DNA of 64,000 nucleotides from the NCBI GenBank assembly GCA_019055375.1, contig JAHQIW010004583.1:1-64000 (forward strand), written 5' to 3'. The position numbers and the translations under genes were made by a program. Of this stretch, positions 1-10,985 are shown piece by piece. How positions within the stretch are numbered: the first letter of the stretch is position 1; each line of letters starts with the position of its first letter. The DNA is from Parelaphostrongylus tenuis (taxonomy: Eukaryota > Nematoda > Chromadorea > Rhabditida > Metastrongylidae). Below the pieces are notes generated by a model that saw only the letters and a program-made list of their open reading frames with translations, was not told the origin of the DNA and made no database searches.

Positions 1-2199
1 GATTGTGCATCGGGGAGTAAAGCTCTACGACCTTGCTGTCTAAGAACATCAACGACCTAAAAAGTAAGGTTTATCTAGTGAAGAAAGTTTATTTGTGGGT
101 TTGAGCGAGATTCTGCAGAGCTGTATAAGACGTGTTGGTACTATGTGACAAGGGAGTTGTCACAAAATTTCAGCTTACTTCCTGCACTTTCCCAGTACTA
201 AAAAAACCTGATTTGCAAACTAACAGCCTGCCTAACAAGACGTCTAACGAATCTTCTAGCTGTTGTCTTGTTTCTTGCAATGCTCGGAACCTCAAAAGGA
301 ACAGTGCCATCTCCAGTGTAAGCCACCATGGGAACAGCCAGTTTGAAGCCGGTGACGGTGAAACTCCTAGTTCTTGCTGCAGCAAAATTTGATACTTTTG
401 TAGTGAAAAGTGACAAATTAGCTAGTGTGTTAAAGGCATTCTTTTGGAGTATACTACTATTTCTTCCTTTCTATTGAAAATCCTAAATGAAATGTTACAA
501 TCGTGTAATCTCTTCAGCACAAAAAGTTTTATAAATCTACTCTTTTGATCAAAGTCCATGAACTTATTTTCAACATTGCAAGTGTCTACACCGCTAAGCA
601 ATTCCCAATTTCATCACCTTGACCTGGTGGCATAACTCCACATCCCAACACTGTCGTGGTGACCAGCACCGAAATCGTTATAAGATCGGTCGCCGAAAGT
701 TTTGCCATAATTGTTTGACTGTTCACTTCCTGCTCCTAGAAATGTTTGAGAGATATTGCACAATCAATTATGAACAGATTTTCTATTCATGCATCGAGTC
801 ATTCATACGAGAACAGCAGATTCGAAACTGTACATTGGAATGCTAATGGCGTCATATGCCATATGTTTTTGCAGCTCCTTAGCCATCATTGAAGTTTCAG
901 GGGTCTATAACTCACAAGAGCAGAATTCCTTTGAGTCACTATTATGATTGTACCATGTGAAAGGATATGAAAGCAGCAAAATGAGGTGACATGTCTCCCA
1001 GTGCTAAATGAGAGAAAATTACTTGAAGGTGATCACTCAACAAAAGCGTCAGTGAATGCATTGATTCAACAGCATCTGTGCCTTGAATTTGACTCCCACC
1101 ACTTTATTTGTGTTGTTATACCATGAAGTCTGTGTTTCTCAAAAAGCAAAAAATTGGAAATCGACTGGACGCCGCCTTTGGAAGTTCAGTTCCAAGGAAT
1201 AATCTGCGGAAGAAAATATCGATTGACAAAAACTAAGCAAAACCTTTTGTGCGAAACGTTCTTAGCAGCAAACTACTAAGTAGAGGTCGTGTTCTTTGAA
1301 CTTCGATGTTCTAATTGAGCGCTCTAGGATTCTTCGGTTATGAACCCTTCTTTGGTGATGATCATAGAAGAGTTTCTGCATATTTTCAGTGAAAAATTTA
1401 GAAGCGAGAGAGAGAGAGAATTGTTTCAGCGTTCAACGAATGTAAGAGGTGGAATGAAAAATCACATGACAATTGATGATAGAAGAAACAACCACCTTGA
1501 GGCACTAAATTTTATCGTAAAGCAGACAAATACTTCACTGTGTTGGAAACATCGATATATTGAGATGAGACAAAAGTGGACGTTTTCAAGTGTTGGCACC
1601 AAGCTCCATGATGTACACACAGAACAAGTTTAATTGTATATTTCGGAGGTGTTATTCTGTTGCAGGGAGAATTTTTTCAACCCTATAGGTCGAAGGCCTT
1701 TTTCGCCTTATCCTTGGATTATCAGTGACCTATTAGCATCCTGTTGGTGATTCAGCAGCCTAAATTTCGACAATTCTAACATCTTAACTCTTCAAAAGGC
1801 TTTTCAGAGGGCTGCAGCAGCGAAAATATGACTGAGTTTCCACACTTGGCGCTCAGTATCGCGCGTATTTTTGTTCTTTGTTTGAGAGTTTTTCCACCGT
1901 ATTGTGGAGGTTTCTAGGCTTTTTCTTTTAAAATTGTAGAGGAAACTCTTTTCTATCGTTCCATAGCCATCGGCTTTCACTTTATTTCGTTTTGCCAAAT
2001 AAGTCGGCAAAAAGTCTAAGTCTGAGCCTGGGAGTGCAAAACATAATCTTCTTTTCGCACTTCGAGAGCTAATAATGATCTTTGCGTTAACTACAACTCT
2101 AGAATTACCTAAAATTATGTTATCAAATAACTTCAAAAAGTCTTTCAAAAGATCGTCCGTACACCCTACCCACCTCGATTAGGTTTTTTTGCAAATGTC
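1..2199. other. Unassigned AT-rich flank
   Basis: Apart from the minus-strand fragment at 198-416, no coding segment, RNA gene or recognisable transposon domain can be supported here. The open frames at 619-846 and 1,340-1,633 on the plus strand and 1,804-2,148 on the minus strand have no recognisable motif and no convincing splice context, so I treat them as chance frames. A short GA run lies near 1,408-1,420. Confidence 0.5.
198..416 (-). pseudogene. Possible coding-sequence fragment of an unidentified family
   Basis: The minus strand reads FTVTGFKLAVPMV, then a VPSIARNKTTARRFVRRLV stretch. It is compositionally more protein-like than neighbouring frames and vaguely resembles repeated hypothetical proteins I associate with strongylid genomes; that resemblance is from memory and weak. 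The reading breaks after the VRRLVRQAV segment. No start, acceptor or further exon is visible, so this is at best an exon or a decayed fragment. A protein search would settle it. Confidence 0.25.
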
Positions 2200-2345
2200 G
2201 TGAACCCCTTCATGGAGCCATTCACACACCCTAGCAGAGCGAAAACTGCTCGCTGAATGTGAAACTCAATTTCATTCTTTGCTGCTGCAGCGCAAAAAGA
2301 AGGCCTGTTCAGGAAACAGGCTAGGTGTTCAATTTCCAAGATTAA
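2200..2345 (+). repeat. Single copy of the ~130-bp dispersed unit
   Basis: The segment contains CTGCTGCAGCGCAAAAAG followed by a GAAGGCC-type stretch and an ATTTC-like end. This pattern recurs inside the inverted-unit repeats at 33.8-35.0 and 37.9-39.0 kb and near 24.3 and 25.8-26.0 kb. It is non-coding, and its class is unknown. Confidence 0.45.
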
Positions 2346-2779
2346 GCTGAGGAACGACTAGAAAAGATCGGGAAGAAGCACTGACCAGCGAAAAACGTGC
2401 CAAAAACGAGTCGCGTGCGGAACTCTAATTATTCACAGCTACGTCGCAATAATGTCTTTTTAGGAAACGACACAGTACTTGAAGTGTGGAGATGTGGCTA
2501 TCGCATAATTTCTGAGAGTTTAGTGAAAATAAAAGTCTTTTGCCAAAGGGTTGAAAAATGCCTCATTCATAGAATTTTGTCCATTTTGGACAGCAAGTCA
2601 CATTCCGTTTGCGTAACCCTTGCCACTTTTTACTAAGTTGTCATTTTTGCAGCTACCTAAGGTCATTTCAAAAGTTCAAAATGTTTCCAAATCAGGTATC
2701 TAATACGATAATTTTCTTGGTTGATATTTGATTAGACATCTATTACGATACTTGAAAATCGAGCAAACCTATACTGATT

Positions 2780-3645
2780 AGCTGGCTCAAGGTCGGTAAA
2801 TCAGTCGTAGTAATTCGGCCAACGTTTTGGCGATCCGCCTTCTTCAGAGCCTGGGCGTATGTAGTATTAGTCTATTTGAATGATTCAGAGGATCTTATTT
2901 ATATGCTGCCTAGGTCAAGCTAGAAGATCAAACGAATAAAGGGCGCGAGATCTCGTGTGATGGTGACGCACTCGTCCTTCCGGTTCATTTTGGGATTTTG
3001 GGCGTTTATCCAAAATGCCTCAAGAGTTTTGCGCGTGGATGTTTTTGATTTCTGCGCTGGGATTGTGACAGTCACATCAAAATCTTTGTTGTTGTCCTTT
3101 TGTGCCCTATGTAAGTCCAAAGGTTTGGTTTTAACTATTTTAGATTTACTATCTAGATGTTTTTTTTATGCGGATAAAAAGTGGTCTACCCGTTTCGTCT
3201 ATATATTCTTCCCCGTATGTCTTACATGCTAGCATATAAATTGTGCCCGATCTCATACAATCCCCCTCTTTTCCGTTAGGGCAGATTATACAGTTTTTGG
3301 TGTTGCGCAATCGATCGTAAAGTCCATTGGGGATCAGCTGATGGCGTAGGGTGGGAGTGGGACAATAACTACCACGGAATCTTCAAGACCGCATCTTTTT
3401 AGACACTCTTCAACCGCGCTGCTGATTTCGTTTGATATGAATGGCAGTTTGAATGGAATTCTATTAAGGTGTGGGGTACTGTTCTTTTGAGACCTAATTC
3501 CACTTTTTGAATATTCCCGTATGGCAAATGTTTTGCAGCGTTGGAAATGGCACATTTCCGTGCCGAGTTTAACGAGTCGTTCCTTTCCCCTTCTCCTGTG
3601 CAAACATTTATAGCCGTTCGGAAGTGGTCCTTAAAGAACAATAGA
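2780..3645 (-). mobile_element. Penelope-like element, 3' part (left arm of a palindrome)
   Basis: Read on the minus strand, this holds the end of the reverse transcriptase region (3,640-3,400), a linker, and a decayed GIY-YIG endonuclease (about 3,240-2,920). The endonuclease ends with KTLEAFWINAQNPKMNRKDE and CVTITRDLAPF, a typical C-terminus for Penelope-like GIY-YIG proteins. Several stops and frameshifts break it, and the GIY-YIG core reads YIDET instead of YIGET. The 3' untranslated part holds CTGAAGAAGGCGGATCGCC at about 2,847-2,829, a motif also found near the end of the copy at 5.9-8.0 kb. It is 5'-truncated and joined head-to-head to the plus-strand copy at 3,645. Confidence 0.82.
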
Positions 3646-4065
3646 AGATGGGGTCATGAAAGTTCCGTGGTAGTTATCGAAATCTCACCTCACACCCTAC
3701 GCCATCAGATGATCCGCAATAGACTTTACGATCGAATGTGCAACACCAAAAACTGAATAATCTGCCTCAACGGAAAAGAGAGGGGTCGTATGAGATCCAG
3801 CACAATTTATTTGGTAACATGTAAGACATGCGGGGAAGAATATATTGGCGAAACGAGTAGACCACTTTTCATCCGCATAAAAGAACATCTAGATAGCAAG
3901 TCTAAAATCAGTTAAAGCAAATCGTTAGGTTTACATAGGGCACAAAACACAGCAACAAAGATTTCAATGTGACTGTTAATCCTAGCGCAGGAATCAAAAA
4001 AATCTAAGCGCAAAAATCAAATCAAGTTAGGTTTTCTGGATTTTATCATATCAATTATTCATGCG
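3645..4065 (+). mobile_element. Penelope-like element, 3' part (right arm of a palindrome)
   Basis: The plus strand reads LRHQMIRNRLYDRMCNTKN, then a TCKTCGEEYIGETSRPLF GIY-YIG core and IRIKEHLDSKSKI, with stops between segments. It is the inverted counterpart of the left arm: the sequence around 3,700-3,900 is nearly the reverse complement of 3,380-3,170. The homology fades after about 4,060, before the end of the endonuclease, so this copy is truncated at both ends. Inverted partial copies of this kind are known for Penelope-like insertions. Confidence 0.8.
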
Positions 4066-5117
4066 AGGTTTATAAGAAATTGAACTTTCGAATTATTACG
4101 ATACAATCTGTAGCTTTTGTAGCTTTATCAAGCTTTTCATATAAAACAATGCTTAAAACCAAATATCACTGAATAACGCTAAAGTGGTGGGCATAATTGC
4201 AGTGAATACAATTCTATCATTTTTACTCGTGGATAACACTAGAGTTTGCTACTATGCAGTTTACAAAATTGTTGTGCAGCATACGTTGACATAAACGAAT
4301 CTCGAGAAACTTTAAGTAATGGGTACAACTGGAACAAAAGAAAACTTCTTTGGGAAATGTCAGTATGTAAGTTGCATAACAGCATTGGTCGAAGTGATGA
4401 TTGAAGCTGAAGACTTCACTGATTTCCGATGAAGCAAATTGAATTCTGTTACGCCTGTTTTGGGGATGATACATTGAAAGCATCATCTGAGCTGTGGAAT
4501 TATGAGCCCTGTTATAAGTTCCTTATGAACGATGATTAAAGCTAAACAACCAGTTCCGCGTTGTAGCAGTTCCGCATTGTTTGATTTGAATTACTAGGCA
4601 CCGAAGAACTTTGCCACCGTATTCACCTTACAATTTTATCAAAGTTCTGTCCTGAATTGTAATTTTCACGTAGTAAAAATGAATTTTCTGTTTCGCACAT
4701 TTTTTGTTAAGAATCATGCGAGCGCTCGGGGCCAAAAAAGCACACTATTACTTTATTTGTTTGAGAGCATGAAATATCCGACAATCGATTTCTCGCTTTT
4801 TTGGGGTTCAGAGAGATGCTCAATAGTTTTTCAAATAGCGTTGCCTATTAGAAATAAAGAGAGCGGTACGCTTCCAAGGAACTTTTGATCGAAAAATTCG
4901 AATAAAACATTCTGCGCATTAAGTAATTAGGAAAACGGCCTTTATTTCCACTAGACAGCCGCTCTTAAAGTTGTAGAGGTAATGAGAAAATCTCATTATG
5001 ATCTCAATATTTCATGCCATTTGTCTCGATGTTAAAGCGGCTTCAAGCCATTTCACTACAAGCAACTTATACAAGTATTTAGAATGTATCTCATAATTGC
5101 TATTCCAGCCAACTCGT
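4066..5117. other. No recognisable feature
   Basis: I see no coding, RNA or repeat signal I can support in this AT-rich spacer. The frames at 4,223-4,486 (minus) and 4,679-4,888 (plus) lack motifs. Confidence 0.45.
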
Positions 5118-5270
5118 CATGTGCTCTGTTAATGAGCTTTTCTACAGCTCAAGACACCTGTTTCGACCTTACAGTCTCGTCAGTCGGCAGAACCCTTTCG
5201 TCTTTTGCCTAATCCTCTCTGTGTGTTCCAGTCTCCACACTAAGAGTATAGGCGACGACGAACGTAACGA
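5118..5270 (+). repeat. Interior fragment of foldback repeat family 2
   Basis: It contains TTTCGACCTTACAGTCTCGTCAGT, shown here as two pieces TTTCGACCTTACAG and TCTCGTCAGT, then CCAGTCTCCACACTAAGAGT and GGCGACGACGAACG. The same order of motifs occurs inside the foldback at 21.86-22.16 kb and, more diverged, at 52.28-52.39 kb. The long inverted arms are not evident here. Confidence 0.6.
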
Positions 5271-5479
5271 ACGGTATAATATAATCCAAAGTACCAGTAA
5301 AGGAACAATCGAGTGTACAACACTGCTGGTAATTTTGATATCAATGTGAGTGAAAGAAGGCGATAGGTGCTTGGTTCCTGCACATAAGATTGTGCTGACG
5401 GTTTGTGTAAATATACAAATCAGGTCCTTCTTAGTTAGCCGGAGACATATGAATATTCGGCCTCAACTACTGGACCAGA

Positions 5480-5680
5480 ACTTTCCATACGAGTAAGCTG
5501 GTAATCATGAGAAAGCTCAAATCTCTGGCTAGTGCGGTACATGGCCCTTCTTCAAAAAAGTCTCTCTATGACGCTTCAGCGAAAGGGAAGCATCTGTGTT
5601 CTACACATGCATAGTCCTTACCGGACAGTTCCTTCTTTAGACTATTAACAATCATTAGATATCGTAAGTTTCCTCGATTC
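5480..5680 (+). repeat. Dispersed repeat, paired with 35,310-35,490
   Basis: Shared landmarks with the copy at 35.3 kb include TTGGCTAGCGCAGTACGTGG-like sequence (here CTGGCTAGTGCGGTACATGG), an ACGCTTCA block, CATCTG, ACACATGC, TTTAGACTAT, and a closing AATCATT-GATA block. It is non-coding; the class is unknown. Confidence 0.55.
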
Positions 5681-5879
5681 CTACGCTGTGTTTATATTCT
5701 AGAAAGGGCTCAAACCGCAATTCACTCGCTCTAAGGGCGCATGTTTAACCAAGTACACTGTCGACACCTCTTTTGCCACCAGTGTTTCTGCGCACAGCGC
5801 ATCAATCTGTCAGCATATATGTAATATTGATGAGAACGCATGCCACCGTTAAAGAGGTAAGATAATTGGAATCATCCTT

Positions 5880-7975
5880 AATTATACAAATATCCAAGGT
5901 CTGAAGGCCAGAGCTGAAGAGACGAATGGGAATGAACAACAAGTAGAGGTTGCACCAATACCACCATTTCCTCAGCCGTTCTATAGACAACAAGACCTCA
6001 ACGAGGAGCTTGATAAGGAATTCCGGAATTTTGCGGACGAGACTTTCAGAACCGTCACTCACTATCGCACGAAAAGAGTTCAATCGAACTTCACCAAACT
6101 ACAAAAAGCGTGGCATAAAAGAGGTTCGAGAGTTGATAGGGGAAGAAAGTATAAGGCTATCAGTAAGTGATAAAGGTGGAGAATTTACTATGATTGCTCG
6201 GCAGTTAGATATCGCAACAACGAACAAACATCTCGAATATGCTTTGCTTTACCGATCATCTTCTGTAAAGGAAGTCGAAAGGCAAAACCGCAAATCAAAC
6301 AGTGAGTGGATCCATACGGCAAAAGCAGCAGGCTTAAGGACATCTATCATTGCTTAATTGAAAATTCAGTCACCAATATGTCCTGTTGTATACTTACTTA
6401 TTAACACATAAGTTAGTATCCACTGATGATGTAATGTCAAACGATCCATCTATAATCAAAGTTAGACCCATCATTAGCTGCGTAGGCGGACCTACGGAGA
6501 GGATAGCATGGTTTATAACGTTAATATCATCCCAGTTGCTAAGACACATTCCAGCCCATCTGACGAACACTCGGATGTTCCTGGATCGTCTACGTAACGC
6601 GAACCCGAACAACGCGTACGTAATGGAGTCATTCCACGTCACTGCTCTAAACACCAACGTGTCGAATGACTCCGCATTGCAAGTCACACACGAGCTTCTG
6701 ATAGAACATCAGGGAGCTGTAAACATGTATGGCTTGTCGATTGTGCAGTTCATGGTCGGTTCTATTTAGAAGAGTGCCTGAGCTGCTCAATCTTTGGATG
6801 GTCCGGGGAATATTATGCTCAAATAAGAGGGCTGGCAATGGGGCAGCTATTGGCAAGTACCCTGGCGATTGCCTTTATGTCGAAAGTAGAAGCACCAGTG
6901 ATGAATCTCCGGCCATTACTCTATTGTAGGCATATAGATGATTGTTTGGTTATCTGCTCCACTTAAGAGGAGCTAGATAATTGTTTTAGATTGTTGAATG
7001 AACAGTCAGAGCATATAAAATTCACCCGTGAAGTGCCAAAAGATGATTGGCTCCCTTTCTTGAACGTGCAGATAAGCTTAACTGAGAGCGGCTACACAAC
7101 AAAGTGGTACCGAAAACCAAATGATAAGAGTATCCTTGTTCACTATCTCTCTTCTCATTTCTTACATACGAAAAAGGCGTTAGTAAAGAACATGTTTCGA
7201 ACAGCGGCCAATGTATGTGCCGGGGAGGAGCAGAGAGTAGAATCCGCGAAACTGGCTCGTTAAATAGCCACTTCTGAGGAATGCAAATTTGCAACCCCTC
7301 GGCTTAGGTTAAGAGGAAAGAGATATGTGCTTACAGCAGAGACGATGATTGCATGAGCGTAGATGCAGTCTACCCAACCTCTTGCAAAGCATGTAGGGAC
7401 AAATATATTGGCGAAACGGGAAGCCGCTCTATGCCCGCACAGAAGAACACCTAGGTGACAAGCGTCTAAATAGACGGAACACCCCGCTAGGGACATATAG
7501 AGCACAGAAACACGACGGAGTTGATTTTGAGATCGAAGTCACCATCCTTGCGCAGCAACAAAAAAGATCAGAGCAAAAAATTCTTGAAGCACTTTGGATT
7601 AAAAACCACCAATCAAACTATAAACCGCAGGGAGGAATGCCTCGTTATCACACTTGGTTTGAGTCAGTCAGTATGACTGTTGTTTTGATGGATAGGGTGC
7701 ATTACGAGCCTATGTGATCTCCTTCCGGCGATCTCCACTTCAGTCATTCAGTGGAATACATGAGAAGCGGTGAGTATGTTAAGAGTTGATTTTGTGCTTG
7801 ATGCGATCAAAATCTAGACTTGGTGGTTTTTTCTAAAGGAGTAATGGAGGTGTCTCACTCATTGGATTGCGGACAATTTGACCTTCTCAGGCTCTGAAGA
7901 AGACGAATTGCCGAAATATCAGGTGTCAAAAGTAAAAACCAAAGTTTGGTGTATAAAGTTTAGTGTAACATGTAA
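5880..7975 (+). mobile_element. Penelope-like retroelement, decayed but long
   Basis: Domains are in the order expected for a Penelope-like element. The N-terminal region (5,950-6,357) includes KEVRELIGEESIRLSVSDKG. The reverse transcriptase includes VRPIISCVGGPTERIAWF at 6,461-6,514 and the catalytic box CRHIDDCLVIC at 6,925-6,957, where family members usually have YIDD. The GIY-YIG endonuclease has KYIGETGS near 7,400 and NRREECLVIT near 7,625-7,655. An untranslated tail follows, with CTGAAGAAGACGAATTGCCG near 7,893. Several stops and frameshifts split the frame, so it is inactive. RT copies RNA at telomere-like or nicked ends, and the GIY-YIG domain cuts target DNA in this class. The 5' limit is uncertain. 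Confidence 0.88.
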
Positions 7976-8014
7976 CACCTCGTGTTTGGCTTAAAGAAGA
8001 AAATCAGGAATTAT

Positions 8015-8255
8015 ATCCAATGTATGTCAGCGTGATTGGGTTCGATGCCAATAACGGCTGTAAGGCCAAATCGTTAACGGTTGCTTGCTGAGAGATAGAT
8101 GCTTTGTTGCGTAGAAAGAGTGGTGACAAAACATGCCTCCGTAGTGTGATTGGTTGAGCATAGGCTTTGCAAAACTTGAAAGCAGGTTCGAGTCCCTCTT
8201 GTCGTCAAAGTTTTGCACATCATTCAACGTTGTTGAGTACTTCGTTTTCATTTAT
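8015..8255 (+). repeat. Foldback repeat family 1, tRNA-like interior
   Basis: It contains an A-box-like TGGTTGAGCATAGG and a T-arm/B-box-like GGTTCGAGTCCC at about 8,186, followed by AAAGTTTTGCACATCATTCA. That last motif is the arm sequence of the palindromes at 18.67-19.19 and 48.95-49.18 kb. Its left portion matches the reverse complement of 18.81-18.90 kb. No tRNA cloverleaf can be folded, so this is a tRNA-derived or tRNA-like repeat and not a tRNA gene. Confidence 0.6.
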
Positions 8256-10079
8256 GGGCTAACACGAAGTCTCCACAAACGTTTAATGTGGCTAACGTTC
8301 CGGTGGTTTAGCATTCATCAAAGCCATTATGATTCACGAAGAGTCTCTGCAGCAGTCGTTGTTTTTCCAATGTTCACCACTGCATGAATGAATTAGTGTC
8401 CCAAGCGCCGTCTTTTATAAAGACTCCAACGATCCAATATCACTCGGCAGGTCTCCAGGATACAGGACGGTGCTTGGGCGATTGTCGACCGATTAAATAA
8501 TTGTTCCCTCCGATGACAGTCCTCCCTGCAGCAGTCAGATTGTATTAGCTACCTTATGATAAAGTTAGCATTTTATTGCGACTTTCATCGAACTTCGATT
8601 CAAACGATTGATATTGGTGTCAAATTTGATCGAACGATTGATATTATTCTTTTATTTAGTGAGATAGCACGAGATGCTCATGAAGCTAAACTTTCATGAC
8701 TGCAAAGAGTCTACCGGGCCAGCATTCTGAGACATTCTCAACGAAGACGGGTATCTTGAGCACTCGTAACACCATCGGAGTTTCCGCCGATCTGGATATA
8801 CATTGAATGTGAGGAAACTAGCATGTGCTGGGATCCGCACATTATATATGATTACTGGTCATGTAAATGAGTATTAAAAAAATTTTTCACTTAATGAACG
8901 ACTCGACTGCAGTGTGAAAATTTGGTTGTTGTATCTGATAGATGCTATATTTACTGTCACAATCTCCCAACTTTTTGATAAAATTTCACAGTAAAGATAT
9001 TGCCAGAATTGAGAAGTTTACAGTTAGTTCTGTCTGTCAGGAAATTATCTGCCTTAATATTTTTTGTAAAAGTTTGGAATTCGAAATTGTTATCAACTTT
9101 ATCCATTTCCGTCACCCAGTTCTGACCAACATATTCAGCGGCTAATACTATGAGATTCTTTATCATCGTATACTGAGGTGCGTTCGTAGAACGGATAATT
9201 CACTCTCTTGCTCATAACCTGGATGCCTTTCGTATCATCCCGAAATGTCTGACCACACCATTGCACAGTAGAATCACCATTTGAGAGCAATCTAGATAAT
9301 GTGATTAGTTCTTCCTTGGCTAAATAAATTTGAGTGAAATCAGTGACAGCAATTTTTATCATTACTTTATTGTAGTATACTGATTGTGAGAACAATTCAA
9401 AGGCAACACCACGTGTTTATTTTTCACCAAAATAAATTCGAGAAGGAATGTACAACACGTTGGCAACAACGTTGAAGTCTTGCTCGTCGCGCCGCCGCGT
9501 CGCGCCGCCACCTACGCCGCGGCAGCAATGACGTTGTAGAAGTATTCTAATGAGATATTGGATATTTATCGTTACTAGAAGAAATTTCGTTCGTAGTAAA
9601 TGATCAATGATGAATGAAGAGACATCCATGAAACTTCTTGTTCTAGGAACAATGGCAGAATTTCCTCCTAAACTATCGAATCTTGAAGGAAAAGGCGGAT
9701 ATGTAGTATAGGATGATCTTTCGAACTGTTACTAAACATAGTTATGTTATCTTATAAATATTCATTCATGCTTTGGTCATATTCATCTTTTATTAACTAC
9801 ACCAACAACCCATCTTCACACAAAGTCACAAATGAATTTCAAATGAATGAAAAGAAAGTGAATGACAGAGCATAAATCTTATTCGCCTAAGAACAAGTGG
9901 CGACTCATGACACTAAGAGCACTGATTCCTGTGCCCTACGTATTTCTCTTCAGTTAATTTTTCTGAAGAAAATTTTTTGAGCCTCCTCCAGTTCCCATTT
10001 CCGCGATTCACCTCAACAAGATCATGGAGGTGGTTTTCGAGGTTCATCAACACATGAGAGACATGAGCTGCCCCGTCCT
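8256..10079. other. Unassigned sequence with a GC-rich patch
   Basis: No gene is supported. A sharp GC-rich island at about 9,483-9,530 contains two adjacent copies of GTCGCGCCGCC-like sequence inside otherwise AT-rich DNA, flanked by AACGTTG and GACGTTG motifs. Opposite-strand frames at 8,942-9,166 overlap each other and show no motif. Confidence 0.4.
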
Positions 10080-10985
10080 TTCGGATGGAAAGACACAACT
10101 ACTACAGAAATAAAGATATTCTTAGGCTTGTGTTCCAAAATGACCATGATACGATTGCCAAGGCTCTAGGATTAGTGGAACAACAGCCCGCATCTTTCGG
10201 GTTTCTCCATAACGTTGCATCTCATGTCGAGGGATCGCTTCTTCGAGATCATGACCTACTTGCATGTAAGCAACAATATGGGTCAGGATGTGAATGACAA
10301 GTTATACAAATCAAGACCAATGCTGGAACTTGTCAATAAGAATTGTAAGGCCCATTCAAACCATGGGGAGACGTGTCTATCGATGAATCATGGTGCCATT
10401 CAGGGGAGAATCAAATTCCGCTTTTATGCACCTTACAAAAGAAACAGATATGAAAAAGCGATTTCAACTTTGTGGCGAAAGCGGGTACACTTACAAAACG
10501 ATGGTGTACATAGGTACTGACGCAAACCCGACACCGAACGAGCCACTTGCAAATTTTGTGGTAAAGGATCTAATGAAAAATCTTCTGAATGAATGAAGGC
10601 ACCTCGTTGCCAATAACTGATATTCCAATGTTTCCGTAGCCAAGAGTCTGCTGCAAAGCAATACATACTTTAGTGGAACAAGCGGAAAGTGCAGGGAAGG
10701 CTCGCCTAAAGAGGTCATGTAAGGAAAACTGCGCAAGGGTGAGTGGGAAGCCATGTAGAATAGAAATGGCGTTATGGTTCTGCGATTCAAAGACAGAAGA
10801 GGCGTCTCACTGCTTTCAACAGCTCACGACACTGCCAAAAATCACTGCACGGACAAGTTTGAAGCCGTCGAGATGTGCAATAGGAGAAAGTCGCTGGTGG
10901 ACCAGACTGACCAGATAGCTGCCATATCACCATTCCTCAGAAGTACTAATAAATGGTTAGAGCATTTCGCTCGTTCTTAGCTTCG
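10080..10985 (+). pseudogene. piggyBac-type transposase pseudogene
   Basis: Fragments in three frames reproduce the order of a piggyBac (DDE_Tnp_1_7) transposase. MSRDRFFEIMTYLHV with NDKLYKSRPMLELVN lies at 10,221-10,350. ETCLSMNHGAIQGRIKF with YAPYKRN lies around 10,370-10,450; this is the region of the first catalytic Asp, which reads as Asn in SMNHG. A frameshift leads to ESGYTYKTMVYIGTDANP, then SNTYFSGTSGK, VMVLRFKDRRGVSLLSTAHD, VEMCNRRKSLVDQTDQIAAI and SPFLRSTNKWLEHFARS at about 10,770-10,980. Stops and frameshifts interrupt it. TTAA target duplications and terminal repeats were not identified, so the full element limits are unknown. Confidence 0.85.

Noticed and set aside
1408..1420. 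Second GA microsatellite
   Set aside because: Only about 13 bases of GA; too short to list as a repeat locus.
8150..8215. tRNA gene near the GGTTCGAGTCCC motif
   Set aside because: A- and B-box-like motifs are present but no anticodon stem or acceptor stem folds; better read as a tRNA-like repeat.
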